A DNA stretch of 64,000 nucleotides from Flagellimonas abyssi (GCF_019457905.1 NZ_JAHZSV010000005.1:124001-188000); one strand, 5' to 3'; shown: positions 33,721-43,199, counted from the stretch's first letter. The notes: generated by a model from the sequence alone, not told the origin. Translations and numbers: made by a program.

Positions 33721-34302
33721 CTAAGTTGCCTTCTTTTTTAAAAAATCCACCAATTTTTGTATGGCCCTACCTCGGTGACTAATAGCGTTTTTGGTCTCTG
33801 GAGGCAGCTCACCAAAGGTTTTGTTGTATCCATCAGGTCTAAAAATTGGGTCGTAGCCAAAACCTCCTTTTCCATGCTGTTCGGTGGTAATTTGTCCCTC
33901 AACAATGCCATCGAAAGTGAAACTTTCGCCTTTTAGGTTTAAATGGATCACGGTTTTAAAGTGTGCTGACCGGTCAGTACCATCCACCAATTCGGATAAT
34001 AATTTAGACATATTGTTCTCGGCATTCTTTTGTTCTCCGGCATATCTAGCGGAATAGACTCCGGGCGCTCCGTCCAAAGCATCTACAAGCAAACCCGTAT
34101 CATCCGAAAAGCAGTCCAACCCATAGGTTTGGGTTACAAAATCCGCCTTGATTTTGGCGTTTTCTTCTAGGGTGTCACCGGTTTCTGGAATTTCATCAAA
34201 GCATTCAATATCCTTTAAGGACAACAATTCAATATTTTCAGGAAGTAATTGCTGAACTTCCTTTAGCTTGTTGTCGTTATGTGTGGCAAAAACTAGTTTC
34301 AA
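33721..34302 (-). CDS. rdgB: Non-canonical purine NTP pyrophosphatase (dITP/XTP)
   Basis: This 193-residue Ham1-family enzyme hydrolyses dITP and XTP to the monophosphates and keeps deaminated purines out of DNA and RNA. It has 'LVFATHNDNKLKEVQQLL', 'ETGDTLEENAKIKA', 'DDTGLLVDALDGAPGVYSA' and 'GYDPIFRPDGYNKTFGEL'. The only fitting start is TTG at 34300-34302, since the conserved N-terminus begins exactly there and no in-frame ATG lies just upstream. It is divergent from the methyltransferase gene with a 61-nt spacer. Confidence 0.95.
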   Translation of the reverse strand: MKLVFATHNDNKLKEVQQLLPENIELLSLKDIECFDEIPETGDTLEENAKIKADFVTQTYGLDCFSDDTGLLVDALDGAPGVYSARYAGEQKNAENNMSKLLSELVDGTDRSAHFKTVIHLNLKGESFTFDGIVEGQITTEQHGKGGFGYDPIFRPDGYNKTFGELPPETKNAISHRGRAIQKLVDFLKKKAT

Positions 34303-34363
34303 ATCAAAAAAGGGTTCTATTTGAGATTCAAAAGTAGTAATTTCGGGGTTTAACCAAGTTTAT

Positions 34364-34816
34364 ATGAAAATGAAAGTGCCACCTGCTTTGGTGATGTTGG
34401 TTTTTGGAGTTTTGATGTATGTTTTGGACAGGTTTCTGCCAGTAGGTGAGTTCGATTTTTTTGGGAAACATTGGCTCATGATAGTGTTGTTCGGTCTCGG
34501 AGTTTCAATAATTGTGATTTCCGTGATTCAGTTTTTGATAAAAAAAACTACAACGGACCCATTGAATCCAAATAAAGCATCCAAATTGGTAACCAATGGC
34601 ATCTACAATTATACGCGTAACCCCATGTATTTGGGAATGTTACTTTTTTTATTGGCCTATGGTCTCAATCTGGGAAACGCCTTTAATACTTTAGTTGCGG
34701 CGGGATTTGTTTCCTATATGAACCATTTCCAGATTAAACCCGAAGAGGAGGCTCTTAAAAAAATATTTGGTCAAGAATATAATATCTATTGTAAGCTCAC
34801 AAGACGTTGGTTTTAA
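34364..34816 (+). CDS. Isoprenylcysteine carboxyl methyltransferase (ICMT)-like membrane protein
   Basis: This 150-residue membrane protein has about four hydrophobic segments. The conserved SAM-binding C-terminal half has 'KLVTNGIYNYTRNPMYLGM' and 'FQIKPEEEALKKIFGQEYN', typical of the PEMT/ICMT (phospholipid or isoprenylcysteine methyltransferase-like) family. In bacteria the substrate is usually not known. It appears monocistronic. Confidence 0.9.
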   Translation: MKMKVPPALVMLVFGVLMYVLDRFLPVGEFDFFGKHWLMIVLFGLGVSIIVISVIQFLIKKTTTDPLNPNKASKLVTNGIYNYTRNPMYLGMLLFLLAYGLNLGNAFNTLVAAGFVSYMNHFQIKPEEEALKKIFGQEYNIYCKLTRRWF

Positions 34817-34974
34817 GAAAGGGAAATTGAAAAATTCACTTTTTTGGGTGCTATTTAAAACAAATCGTAATGGTTTTTTGATTTATCTGTAAATGTGTAA
34901 GGTTTTTGGCATCTTCCGATTATAAGGATGGAATTAATGTTTAATTTTACACCTTAATTTTTTTGAAACGACCC

Positions 34975-36867
34975 ATGGTAGAGACAGGACGCAAATATGT
35001 GTTCGATTTTGACAGTACGCTCACACGTGTTGAGGCGTTGGATGTTTTAGCTGAAATGACCCTGCAAGGCAATCCAAAAAGGAACGAGATCGTGGCGGAA
35101 ATCCAAAAAATCACCAATTTAGGGATTGATGGGGATATTTCTTTCACGGAATCCTTGGAACGAAGAATTCGTTTGTTGAGTGCCAACAAGAGCGATTTGG
35201 AGAATTTGGTAAAAGAGCTCCGACAAAAAATCTCAAAATCGATTGAAGCCAACAAACAATTTTTTCACGAGTTCTCAGAGGATATTTATGTGATTTCCTG
35301 CGGTTTCAAGGAATTTATTGACCCAATAGTTGAAGAATACAACATTCCATCCGAAAGGGTGTATGCCAACACATTTAAATTTGATGCCGATGGAAATATT
35401 ATCGGTTTTGACGAAACAAATGTTTTGGCCGCACACAACGGAAAAATAGAGTGTTTAAAGAACCTGGACTTGGAAGGCGAGGTCCAAGTAATAGGCGACG
35501 GTTATAGCGATTATGTAATGCGCGAGGCCGGAATAGCCCATAAGTTTTTCGCCTACACCGAAAACGTGCATCGCGAAAAGGCGGCAAGCAATGCCGACCA
35601 CGTTACACCGAATTTAGATGAATTTTTATATATAAACGATTTGCCAAGAAACTTATCATACCCCAAGAACAGAATCAAGATCCTTTTACTGGAAAATGTT
35701 CATACTGCAGCTTTTGACAATCTTTCGGAAGAAGGATTTTCAGTAGAATTGATCAAAACCAGTCTTTCCGAAGATGAACTTATTGAGCGTATCAAAGGAG
35801 TTCATGTACTTGGAATCAGGTCCAAAACACAGGTGACCCAAAAAGTTTTGGATGCAGCCGATAAATTATTGGTGGTAGGTGCATTTTGTATCGGAACCAC
35901 CCAAATAGACTTGGAATACAGCAAGAAAAAAGGGGTTGTGGTCTTCAATGCCCCATATAGCAACACCCGTTCCGTAGTGGAGCTTGCCATAGGGCAGATT
36001 ATTATGTTGATGCGTAGTATTTTCCCAAGAAGCACGGAAATCCATAATGGAGAGTGGAACAAGACCGCTGCTGGATCGCAAGAAGTTCGCGGAAAAAACC
36101 TAGGTATTGTAGGTTATGGCAACATTGGTAAACAGATGTCCGTTTTGGCCGAGGCCATGGGGATGAAGGTGTATTATTACGATGTCGACGATCAGTTGGC
36201 CATCGGAAACGCCGTTAAATGCAATACATTGGAAGACTTGCTGAATGTTTCAGATGTGGTCACCTTACATGTTGATGACAATAAGGCCAATAAAAACTTT
36301 ATAGGAGAGCGCGAGATCAACCAAATGAAGGATGGTGCAAAGCTCATTAACCTGTCTAGAGGTTTCGTTGTTGATATTGACGCTCTGGCATCTGCCTTAA
36401 AAAGTGGGAAATTGGGAGGAGCTGCTGTAGATGTTTATCCTTCCGAGCCACGTAGCAACGGAGAATTTCAAACCCCGTTACAAGGGCTTTCCAATGTTAT
36501 TCTTACACCGCATATTGGAGGTAGTACCGAGGAAGCACAGCGCGACATTGCGGATTTTGTGCCAAACAAGATCATGGATTACATTAATACGGGAAATACG
36601 GTGGATGCCGTTAACTTCCCGAATATACGTTTGCCTAAACAGAACAAAGCTCATCGCTTCTTGCACATTCATAGAAATGTTCCGGGTATCATGGCCAAGA
36701 TCAATGAAATATTGGCGCAATACGGACTGAACATTTCTGGTCAGTATCTTTCAACCGATAGTGAAGTAGGTTATGTAATCACTGATTTGGACAAGGAATA
36801 TGACAAGGATGTAATCAAAGCGCTCAAGAAAATTGAGAACACCATCAAGTTTAGGGTGCTTTACTAG
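34975..36867 (+). CDS. serA: Fused phosphoserine phosphatase-like / D-3-phosphoglycerate dehydrogenase
   Basis: This 630-residue protein has two enzyme parts of serine synthesis. Residues about 1-215 form an HAD phosphatase of SerB type: 'VFDFDSTLTRVEAL', a conserved Ser/Lys region, and 'VIGDGYSDYVMREAG'. Residues about 225-630 form 3-phosphoglycerate dehydrogenase: Rossmann 'GIVGYGNIGKQM', 'LSRGFVVDI' with the substrate Arg, 'LTPHIGGSTEEAQ' with the catalytic His, and a C-terminal ACT domain ('HRNVPGIMAKINEILAQYG'). The first and last enzymes of the pathway are thus on one chain; serC is not in the window. I start it at the ATG at 34975. Confidence 0.95.
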   Translation: MVETGRKYVFDFDSTLTRVEALDVLAEMTLQGNPKRNEIVAEIQKITNLGIDGDISFTESLERRIRLLSANKSDLENLVKELRQKISKSIEANKQFFHEFSEDIYVISCGFKEFIDPIVEEYNIPSERVYANTFKFDADGNIIGFDETNVLAAHNGKIECLKNLDLEGEVQVIGDGYSDYVMREAGIAHKFFAYTENVHREKAASNADHVTPNLDEFLYINDLPRNLSYPKNRIKILLLENVHTAAFDNLSEEGFSVELIKTSLSEDELIERIKGVHVLGIRSKTQVTQKVLDAADKLLVVGAFCIGTTQIDLEYSKKKGVVVFNAPYSNTRSVVELAIGQIIMLMRSIFPRSTEIHNGEWNKTAAGSQEVRGKNLGIVGYGNIGKQMSVLAEAMGMKVYYYDVDDQLAIGNAVKCNTLEDLLNVSDVVTLHVDDNKANKNFIGEREINQMKDGAKLINLSRGFVVDIDALASALKSGKLGGAAVDVYPSEPRSNGEFQTPLQGLSNVILTPHIGGSTEEAQRDIADFVPNKIMDYINTGNTVDAVNFPNIRLPKQNKAHRFLHIHRNVPGIMAKINEILAQYGLNISGQYLSTDSEVGYVITDLDKEYDKDVIKALKKIENTIKFRVLY

Positions 36868-36872
36868 TTTAT

Positions 36873-36953
36873 TAGACATAAGACACCATAAGACATAAGA
36901 GTCAAGATGTAATGATCAAATAATCAGGAAAAAGTCTTTTGTCTTGTCTTTTA
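36873..36953. repeat. AAGAC-rich direct and inverted short repeats
   Basis: The serA-rlmH spacer has AGACATAAGAC twice on the left (about 36873-36901) and GTCTTTTGTCTTGTCTTTTA on the right (36934-36953), which is close to their reverse complement. The two sides can form an imperfect hairpin between the convergent genes and could act as a weak terminator. Confidence 0.5.
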
Positions 36954-36977
36954 AAGCGCAGCGGTCTTTTATCCAAT

Positions 36978-37451
36978 TCATTGATGATGATAGGGCTCGT
37001 TCCTGAGAATAGTAAACCCTCTATAAATCTGTTCCACTATGAACAATCGCACCATTTGGTGGGAAAAGGTCATTTTGGACAAACTTATTTTACCTGAGCT
37101 CTTGGCATAGACGGCATCACTAAATCCATAAGGACCTCCAATGACAAGGACAAGGTTTTTAATGCCGCTATTCATCTTTTTTTGAAGAAATTGTGCAAAG
37201 TCCATCGAACTGTATTGCTTGCCCTTTTCATCCAGCAGTATCAAAGTGTCCGTGGGTTGCAATTGAGCTAGAATAAGTTCGCCCTCCTTATCCTTTTGCT
37301 GTACTTCGGAGAGGTTTTTACGGTTTTTGATGTCAGGAATGATGTCAATTTGAAACTTGATGTAATGCTTTAGCCGTTTCTCGTAAACAGTTATAAGTTC
37401 TTCAAGTTCAGACTTGTCGGTTTTTCCAATGGCAATCAAAGTAATCTGCAT
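36978..37451 (-). CDS. rlmH: 23S rRNA (pseudouridine-1915-N3) methyltransferase
   Basis: This 157-residue SPOUT methyltransferase modifies pseudouridine 1915 in helix 69 of 23S rRNA. Signatures are 'YEKRLKHYIKFQIDIIPD', 'LILLDEKGKQYSSMDFA', 'VLVIGGPYGFSDAVY' (the SAM-binding loop) and 'QMVRLFIVEQIYRGFTI', ending 'NEPYHHQ'. Length equals E. coli RlmH. I take the ATG at 37451 as the start, two codons after an in-frame TTG. It is convergent with serA and divergent from nadC. Confidence 0.96.
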   Translation of the reverse strand: MQITLIAIGKTDKSELEELITVYEKRLKHYIKFQIDIIPDIKNRKNLSEVQQKDKEGELILAQLQPTDTLILLDEKGKQYSSMDFAQFLQKKMNSGIKNLVLVIGGPYGFSDAVYAKSSGKISLSKMTFSHQMVRLFIVEQIYRGFTILRNEPYHHQ

Positions 37452-37543
37452 GCCCAAAAATAAACGTTTCAGCTTAAATTATGGGCACATAAGTCATGGT
37501 CAACGAACAATGTTTTTACTATTTTCGTTAAAAGCTCAATTGG

Positions 37544-38401
37544 ATGATTTCCGAAGAACAATTTCAAAACGAACTGGATTTGATCATTGCCAATGCCGTA
37601 AGAGAGGACGTTGGTGATGGCGACCATAGCTCTTTATCCTGTATTCCTGCATCAGCTCGGGGAAAGGCAAAACTTTTGGTAAAGGATGAGGGCATTATCG
37701 CAGGTGTTGCATTTGCCAAACAAGTATTCGATTATGTCGACCCAAACCTTACTATGGAAATTTTGAGAGAAGATGGGGCCCAGGTTAAATATGGAGATAT
37801 TGTTTTTTATGTGGAGGGAAGCTCCCAGAGCATATTAAAAGCAGAGCGCCTGGTGCTAAATGCCATGCAGCGTATGAGTGCCATCGCGACTAAGACTCAG
37901 GATTTTGTGTCCCTTCTGGACGGTACCGAGACCAGGATTTTGGATACCCGAAAAACAACTCCCGGTATTCGGGCCCTGGAAAAATGGGCGGTGAAGATAG
38001 GAGGAGGCGAAAACCATCGGTTTGCCCTGTACGACATGATCATGCTCAAGGACAATCATATCGACTTTGCAGGAGGAATCACAAAAGCCATTCAAAAAAC
38101 ACAGGATTATTTAGAGGAAAAGGGGAAAAACCTAAAAATTATAGTAGAAGCTAGAAATCTGGATGAAGTTGATGAAATATTGAAATCAGATGGTGTTTAC
38201 CGTATCCTTTTGGATAATTTTGATTATGACGAAACCCGAGAAGCCGTCAAAAGAATAGGGGATAGGTGCCTCACTGAATCTTCGGGGGGAATAACCGAGG
38301 ACACGATTCGAAAATATGCCGAATGTGGCGTGGATTTTATTTCCTCGGGTGCGCTTACCCATTCCGTTTATAATATGGATTTAAGCTTAAAAGCCGTTTA
38401 A
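37544..38401 (+). CDS. nadC: Nicotinate-nucleotide pyrophosphorylase (carboxylating)
   Basis: This 285-residue enzyme makes nicotinate mononucleotide from quinolinate and PRPP, the step that joins de novo NAD synthesis to the NAD pool. It has 'REDVGDGDHSS', 'RLVLNAMQRMSAIAT', 'LDTRKTTPGIRALEKWAV' with the PRPP-binding residues, and 'GENHRFALYDMIMLKDNH'. The yihY start follows the stop codon directly, so the genes are in one transcript (nadC-yihY-DUF2147-priA). Confidence 0.97.
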   Translation: MISEEQFQNELDLIIANAVREDVGDGDHSSLSCIPASARGKAKLLVKDEGIIAGVAFAKQVFDYVDPNLTMEILREDGAQVKYGDIVFYVEGSSQSILKAERLVLNAMQRMSAIATKTQDFVSLLDGTETRILDTRKTTPGIRALEKWAVKIGGGENHRFALYDMIMLKDNHIDFAGGITKAIQKTQDYLEEKGKNLKIIVEARNLDEVDEILKSDGVYRILLDNFDYDETREAVKRIGDRCLTESSGGITEDTIRKYAECGVDFISSGALTHSVYNMDLSLKAV

Positions 38402-39385
38402 ATGTCAGCAGGCATCGAAGAGCAGTTAGAAAAAATACCTGTCATTAATTGGGTTGTCCGATTGATGAAAAAAATAAAGCTCAAAGCTTTTGAAGGACTC
38501 TCTTTGTATGATTTGATTGAAATGTACTTGCTGGGGATTGTTAAAGGGACTCTTTCATCCAGAGCCAGTTCCATTGCTTTTAGCCTGTTTTTGGCATTGT
38601 TTCCATTGCTTATTTTTTTGGTGACATTGATTCCTTTTATAATTCCGTACGTAAGTGTCGGCAATGCTAATTTTGACGCCCAGTTCTTAGACTTTTTGGA
38701 GTCTTTCTTGCCTTCTGCAACGAGTGATTATTTTGGAGATATCTACCAACAGATCAAGGATCAAAAACAAGGGGGATTATTGTCGTCTGCCTTTATTTTA
38801 TCTATTTTTTTGGTGGCCAATGGTGTTAATGCCATTTTTGGTGGGTTCGAGAACTCGTACCATGTGGAACTTACCCGTAATTTTTTCCGTCAGTATGCCT
38901 ATGCGCTTATGGTGGGGTTGATTCTTTCCGTTTTATTGATCGTAGGGGCCGTTGCCTTTGTGTATTTTGAGTTTTACATTGTGGAATACACCAGCGAGTA
39001 TCTTGGAAGAAGGCTGGTGGGCTACGATGTGGAAAAAGGGGATACGGTGGGCATACAAATCGCCAAAGTGTTGTTTTTCTTGTTTCTATCCTATTTAACA
39101 ACTGCGATACTGTATTATTTTGGAACTGCAGAGGGAAGAAATGCCCGTTTTTTTTCAGCAGGGGCCTTAATGACAACCCTTTTGTTCCTCCTCACGTCCT
39201 ATCTTTTCGGTATTTACGTAGATAAATTTGCACGATATAATGAACTTTATGGTGCATTGGGCGGATTATTGATTTTAATGGTGTTTATTTGGTTAAATTC
39301 CAATATCTTATTATTGGGTTTTGAACTGAATGCAACCTTAAACTCACTAAAAAAGCGACATGAAAAGCAAAAGAATGAAGATTAA
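38402..39385 (+). CDS. yihY: YihY/BrkB-family inner-membrane protein
   Basis: This 327-residue membrane protein has about six hydrophobic segments. YihY family features include 'SRASSIAFSLFLALFPLLIF', the middle 'ILSIFLVANGVNAIFGGF', and 'YGALGGLLILMVFIWLNSNI' near the C-terminus. Earlier reports linked the family to ribonuclease BN or serum resistance, but its true role is not known. It starts at the base after nadC ends and overlaps the DUF2147 gene. Confidence 0.92.
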   Translation: MSAGIEEQLEKIPVINWVVRLMKKIKLKAFEGLSLYDLIEMYLLGIVKGTLSSRASSIAFSLFLALFPLLIFLVTLIPFIIPYVSVGNANFDAQFLDFLESFLPSATSDYFGDIYQQIKDQKQGGLLSSAFILSIFLVANGVNAIFGGFENSYHVELTRNFFRQYAYALMVGLILSVLLIVGAVAFVYFEFYIVEYTSEYLGRRLVGYDVEKGDTVGIQIAKVLFFLFLSYLTTAILYYFGTAEGRNARFFSAGALMTTLLFLLTSYLFGIYVDKFARYNELYGALGGLLILMVFIWLNSNILLLGFELNATLNSLKKRHEKQKNED

Positions 39386-39809
39386 ATGGATATGCGGAGT
39401 GTGTTTTTTGCTTTGTCAGATAACATGGTCGCAAAGTGTTTTTGGTAAATGGAAAACTATTGATGACCGTAACGGTGTGGAAAAGGCCGTTATTGAAATC
39501 TACAAGGAAGACGGTATGTTGCACGCCAAAGTGATAGAAATCCTAGAGGATGGAAAAAAAGGTGCACTGTGCACCAAATGTGATGGCGACAAAAAGAACA
39601 AGCCAATTCTAGGTATGAAGATCATGGACAATTTCGAGGAACACAAAGACGGTGTTTACAAAGGCGATAGTTTGTTTGACCCCGAGCAAGCCATGACTTT
39701 TAGAGGAAAAGTCTGGCTGGACGAGGAGAATAAAAACCGATTGAAGGTCAGAGGATATTTAGCATTTCTGCACAGGACCCAAACATGGCATAGGGTAGAA
39801 GAGAATTAA
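39375..39809 (+). CDS. DUF2147 domain-containing exported protein
   Basis: This 144-residue exported protein has a signal peptide ending near 'QITWSQS'. The DUF2147 pattern follows: 'FGKWKTIDDRNGVEKAVIEI', 'CTKCDGDKKNKPILGM', 'WLDEENKNRLKVRGYLAF' and a final 'RTQTWHRV'. Function is unknown; a small beta-barrel is likely. I chose the ATG at 39375, which overlaps yihY by 11 nt; one at 39360 would also work and add five residues. priA begins 3 nt after the stop codon. Confidence 0.85.
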   Translation: MKIKWICGVCFLLCQITWSQSVFGKWKTIDDRNGVEKAVIEIYKEDGMLHAKVIEILEDGKKGALCTKCDGDKKNKPILGMKIMDNFEEHKDGVYKGDSLFDPEQAMTFRGKVWLDEENKNRLKVRGYLAFLHRTQTWHRVEEN

Positions 39810-39812
39810 TGT

Positions 39813-42272
39813 ATGGATTATTTTTTGGATGTTGTTCTTCCCATTCCTTTGGAAAGACTCTTCACGTATAAAATTTCGCAGGCCGAAGCAGATTTTATAG
39901 AAGAGGGAATGCGCGTTGCCGTTCCCTTTGGTAAATCAAAGATATTTACTGCATTGGCCTATAGGGTGCATCAAAATGCTCCCGAAGCCTACGAACCCAA
40001 AGAAATTTATCAAATTCTTGATGAGCAACCTGTTGTGACCCAAATACAGTTGAAGCATTGGGAATGGGTGGCCAAATATTACATGTGTACGTTGGGAGAA
40101 GTCATCCGAAGTGCGCTGCCAAGTGCTTTTATGTTAGAAAGCGAAACGTTGGTTTTGCCCAACAAAAATACGGATGTAGACGAAGCAGAACTCACGGATG
40201 ATGAGTTTTTGATATTTGAGGCATTGCAGCATCAATCCGCATTAAAAATTTCCGAGGTCAGTGACATTGTTGATAGGAAAAATGTATTGAAGCTTATCAA
40301 TACGCTTGTCCATAAAGGAGTTGTGCTTCAAAAAGAAGAGCTGTACGAACAATACAAACCCAAACTGGTCCGCTACGTTAAGCTATCCGACCAATATGAG
40401 GACGAGCAGCAACTGGCAGAATTGTTGAATGGACTCACCAAGGCACCCAAGCAAAGCCAAGTGGTGCTTTCTCTTTTTCAGCTGAAATCCAAAAAAAGCA
40501 ACAAACCTATCGCTTTTACCGAATTGGAAGAGGCGAGTGGGGCCTCACGTGCGGTGATAAAAGCACTTATAGATAAAAATATCTTGGAGGAATACCACAT
40601 CCGAAAAGACAGGGTCGACTTTGATGAACGTTCCGAAGCATCCAAACATGTAGATTTAAATGAGCATCAGCATCAGGCTTTGGAAGCCATCAATATTGGC
40701 TTTTCGGAGAAAAAACCTGTTTTGTTGCATGGAGTTACATCATCAGGAAAAACAGAAGTTTACGTAAAACTCATTCAAAAATGTCTGGATAAAGGTAAAC
40801 AAGCCTTGTATTTACTTCCGGAAATCGCATTGACTTCACAATTGATCAATAGGCTGCGGCATTATTTTGGACACCAGGTGGCCGTTTATCATTCAAAATA
40901 TAGTATCCACGAGAGGGTAGAGGTGTGGAACAATGTCCTAAAGAGCGCAGAAAAGGCGCAAATTGTAATTGGCGCACGTTCGTCCTTATTTCTTCCGTTC
41001 ACCAATTTGGGTCTGGTGGTAGTGGATGAGGAGCATGAAAATTCCTTTAAACAATTTGATCCTGCTCCTCGTTATCATGCCAGGGATGCCGCTGTGGTAT
41101 TGGCTTCTCTCCATAAGGCAAATATTGTGTTGGGCTCTGCTACGCCTAGTATTGAGAGCATGTTCAATGCCAAGACAGGGAAATATGGTTATGCGGGCAT
41201 ATCGCATAGGTATGGAGATGTGTTGATGCCAGATATCAATTTGGTGGATATAAAGGAAGCGACCCGTAAGCGTAGGATGAAGGGGCATTTTTCGGAAATT
41301 TTGATCAAGGCCATTACCGAAGCTTTGGAAGAGGGAGAGCAAATCATTCTTTTTCAAAATAGGAGAGGATACGCACCGGTTGTGGAATGCACTACTTGTG
41401 GCCATGTAGCACAATGTCCTAACTGTGACGTAAGTCTAACGTATCATCAACACAGAAGTCAACTGCGCTGTCATTATTGTGGTTATCATATGGCCTTGCA
41501 ACAGGCCTGTTTGGCCTGCGGGAGTCCTACTTTGGACAACAAGGGATTTGGTACGGAACAGATTCAACAGGAGTTGGGGCAGTTGTTTCCCGATGTTTCG
41601 GTGGGGCGGATGGATTTGGATACCACACGTGGCAAGTACGCTTATGAAAAAATTATTTCATCTTTTGAAAATCAGGAGATGGATATTTTGGTGGGCACAC
41701 AAATGGTGACCAAGGGACTGGATTTTAGAAATGTAAGCTTGGTAGGTATCATGAATGCCGATTCCATGCTCAATTTTCCTGATTTCAGGGCCCATGAACG
41801 TAGTTTTCAAATGTTGACACAGGTGGCCGGTAGGGCAGGGCGTACCCAAAAACGAGGTAAAGTGCTTATTCAGACTTATAATCCGTACCATCAAATTCTA
41901 CAGCAGGTAACTACGAACAATTATGATAAAATGTTCGAGGAACAGTTTTATGAGCGTGAGCAGTTTAAATACCCACCTTTGGTAAGGCTGATTAAAGTTA
42001 CGCTAAAGGATAAGGATTTCAACAAATTGAACCAGGCATCGGATTGGTTGGCCGGTTCGCTGCGCAATGTGCTCGGCAACAACATTCTTGGTCCCGAGTA
42101 CCCACCCGTTGCTCGAATCCGAAGAGACTACCTGAAAAATATAATGATCAAGATTCCTCACAAACAACCGCTGGCTCAAACAAAAAATAGCATTAAAAGA
42201 ATTGAAAAATCCTTTAATGCTATTTCCAAGTATAAAAGTGTAAGACTGGTCTACAATGTGGACCACATATAA
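39813..42272 (+). CDS. priA: Primosomal replication restart helicase PriA
   Basis: This 819-residue helicase reloads the replisome at stalled forks. It has the N-terminal DNA-binding domain ('VVLPIPLERLFTYKI'), Walker A 'GVTSSGKTEVYV', DEEH box 'VVDEEHENSFKQ', a paired zinc region with eight Cys (about residues 530-570, 'CTTCGHVAQCPNCDVSL' and later CxxC pairs), and the helicase C-terminal motifs 'AGRAGRTQKRG'. Length is slightly above E. coli PriA. It is the last gene of the nadC-led transcript and converges on the LytTR regulator gene without overlap. Confidence 0.97.
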   Translation: MDYFLDVVLPIPLERLFTYKISQAEADFIEEGMRVAVPFGKSKIFTALAYRVHQNAPEAYEPKEIYQILDEQPVVTQIQLKHWEWVAKYYMCTLGEVIRSALPSAFMLESETLVLPNKNTDVDEAELTDDEFLIFEALQHQSALKISEVSDIVDRKNVLKLINTLVHKGVVLQKEELYEQYKPKLVRYVKLSDQYEDEQQLAELLNGLTKAPKQSQVVLSLFQLKSKKSNKPIAFTELEEASGASRAVIKALIDKNILEEYHIRKDRVDFDERSEASKHVDLNEHQHQALEAINIGFSEKKPVLLHGVTSSGKTEVYVKLIQKCLDKGKQALYLLPEIALTSQLINRLRHYFGHQVAVYHSKYSIHERVEVWNNVLKSAEKAQIVIGARSSLFLPFTNLGLVVVDEEHENSFKQFDPAPRYHARDAAVVLASLHKANIVLGSATPSIESMFNAKTGKYGYAGISHRYGDVLMPDINLVDIKEATRKRRMKGHFSEILIKAITEALEEGEQIILFQNRRGYAPVVECTTCGHVAQCPNCDVSLTYHQHRSQLRCHYCGYHMALQQACLACGSPTLDNKGFGTEQIQQELGQLFPDVSVGRMDLDTTRGKYAYEKIISSFENQEMDILVGTQMVTKGLDFRNVSLVGIMNADSMLNFPDFRAHERSFQMLTQVAGRAGRTQKRGKVLIQTYNPYHQILQQVTTNNYDKMFEEQFYEREQFKYPPLVRLIKVTLKDKDFNKLNQASDWLAGSLRNVLGNNILGPEYPPVARIRRDYLKNIMIKIPHKQPLAQTKNSIKRIEKSFNAISKYKSVRLVYNVDHI

Positions 42273-42965
42273 TTATACGTTGGCCAGCGCTTCCGCCAGT
42301 TCTGTCTTTTTGTTTCTACTTAATGGAATCTGTCTGCCCCCTACTTCAACATTTTTACTGTTGAATTTCTCTATCTTCTCCAGATTCACAATGTAAGATT
42401 TATGGATACGTAGAAATTTTTCGGCAGGCAATTGCTTTTCAAAAGATTTCATGGTGGAAAGGATTACGATATTGGCTTCATCAGTCACCAATTTGATGTA
42501 GTCACCCAACGCTTCTATCCATTTAATATCGTTTAAGATAACCTTACGTTTTTTAAGGTTGCTCTTTACAAAGATGTGTTCCTCGTCCTCATCAACCCTG
42601 TTCATTTGCTCGTATTTGGCAACAGCTCTTTTTACGGAAGCTTCAAAACGGGCCAAAGTAATAGGTTTGTGAAGGTAATCGGTTACATCGTAGTCAAATG
42701 CTTTAAGTGCATAATCAGGTTTTCCTGTGATAAGGATTACCTGTGGTGGGTTCTCTAGGGCCTCTAAAAGGTCAAAACCACTGATAATCGGCATTTCAAC
42801 ATCTAAAAAAATGAGGTCGATTTCGTGGTTTTTAAGGCCATTTTTGGCTTCAATGGCATTGCTGTATTCAGCAACCAAAGCTAGGTGTGGATGATTGTTG
42901 ACCAATTTCGCAACGGCCATGCGCTGCATGGAAGAATCGTCTACAATTATACTTTTTAATTTCAT
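42273..42965 (-). CDS. LytTR-family response regulator
   Basis: This 230-residue response regulator has an N-terminal receiver domain (about residues 1-120) with acidic pocket 'IIVDDSSMQ', phospho-acceptor Asp in 'IFLDVEMPIISG' and Lys in 'ITGKPDYALKAF'. A LytTR DNA-binding domain (about 130-228) has 'VKSNLKKRKVILNDIKWIEA' and 'RIHKSYIVNLEKIEKF'. No sensor kinase is next to it. Targets are unknown; such regulators often work with YehU-type kinases encoded elsewhere. Confidence 0.95.
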   Translation of the reverse strand: MKLKSIIVDDSSMQRMAVAKLVNNHPHLALVAEYSNAIEAKNGLKNHEIDLIFLDVEMPIISGFDLLEALENPPQVILITGKPDYALKAFDYDVTDYLHKPITLARFEASVKRAVAKYEQMNRVDEDEEHIFVKSNLKKRKVILNDIKWIEALGDYIKLVTDEANIVILSTMKSFEKQLPAEKFLRIHKSYIVNLEKIEKFNSKNVEVGGRQIPLSRNKKTELAEALANV

Positions 42966-43144
42966 GAATGGGGTGATTTGTAGGGTTTTAAATCATCGGC
43001 AAATTACATAAAAAACACGTTTAGGAGCAACAAAAGATGTAAACATGGTCTATTTTGTTGTGTAAATTGCCATATGTGTTATTTAGGTTTAAAAGGTTTT
43101 TACTGTTGATAACTCATGTACTTAAACGAAGTTTTTTTACTTTT

Positions 43145-43176
43145 CTTGCAGGGTGAAAGAAATATTATTAATTTTG
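43145..43176 (+). promoter_or_regulatory. rpsF operon promoter
   Basis: A TTG (43146-43148) is followed, after 20 nt, by TAATTTTG (43169-43176), a full match to the Bacteroidetes -7 element. Transcription would start near 43181, leaving a leader of about 19 nt before rpsF. Confidence 0.75.
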
Positions 43177-43199
43177 CGCTCCTTTAAAAATATATTATA

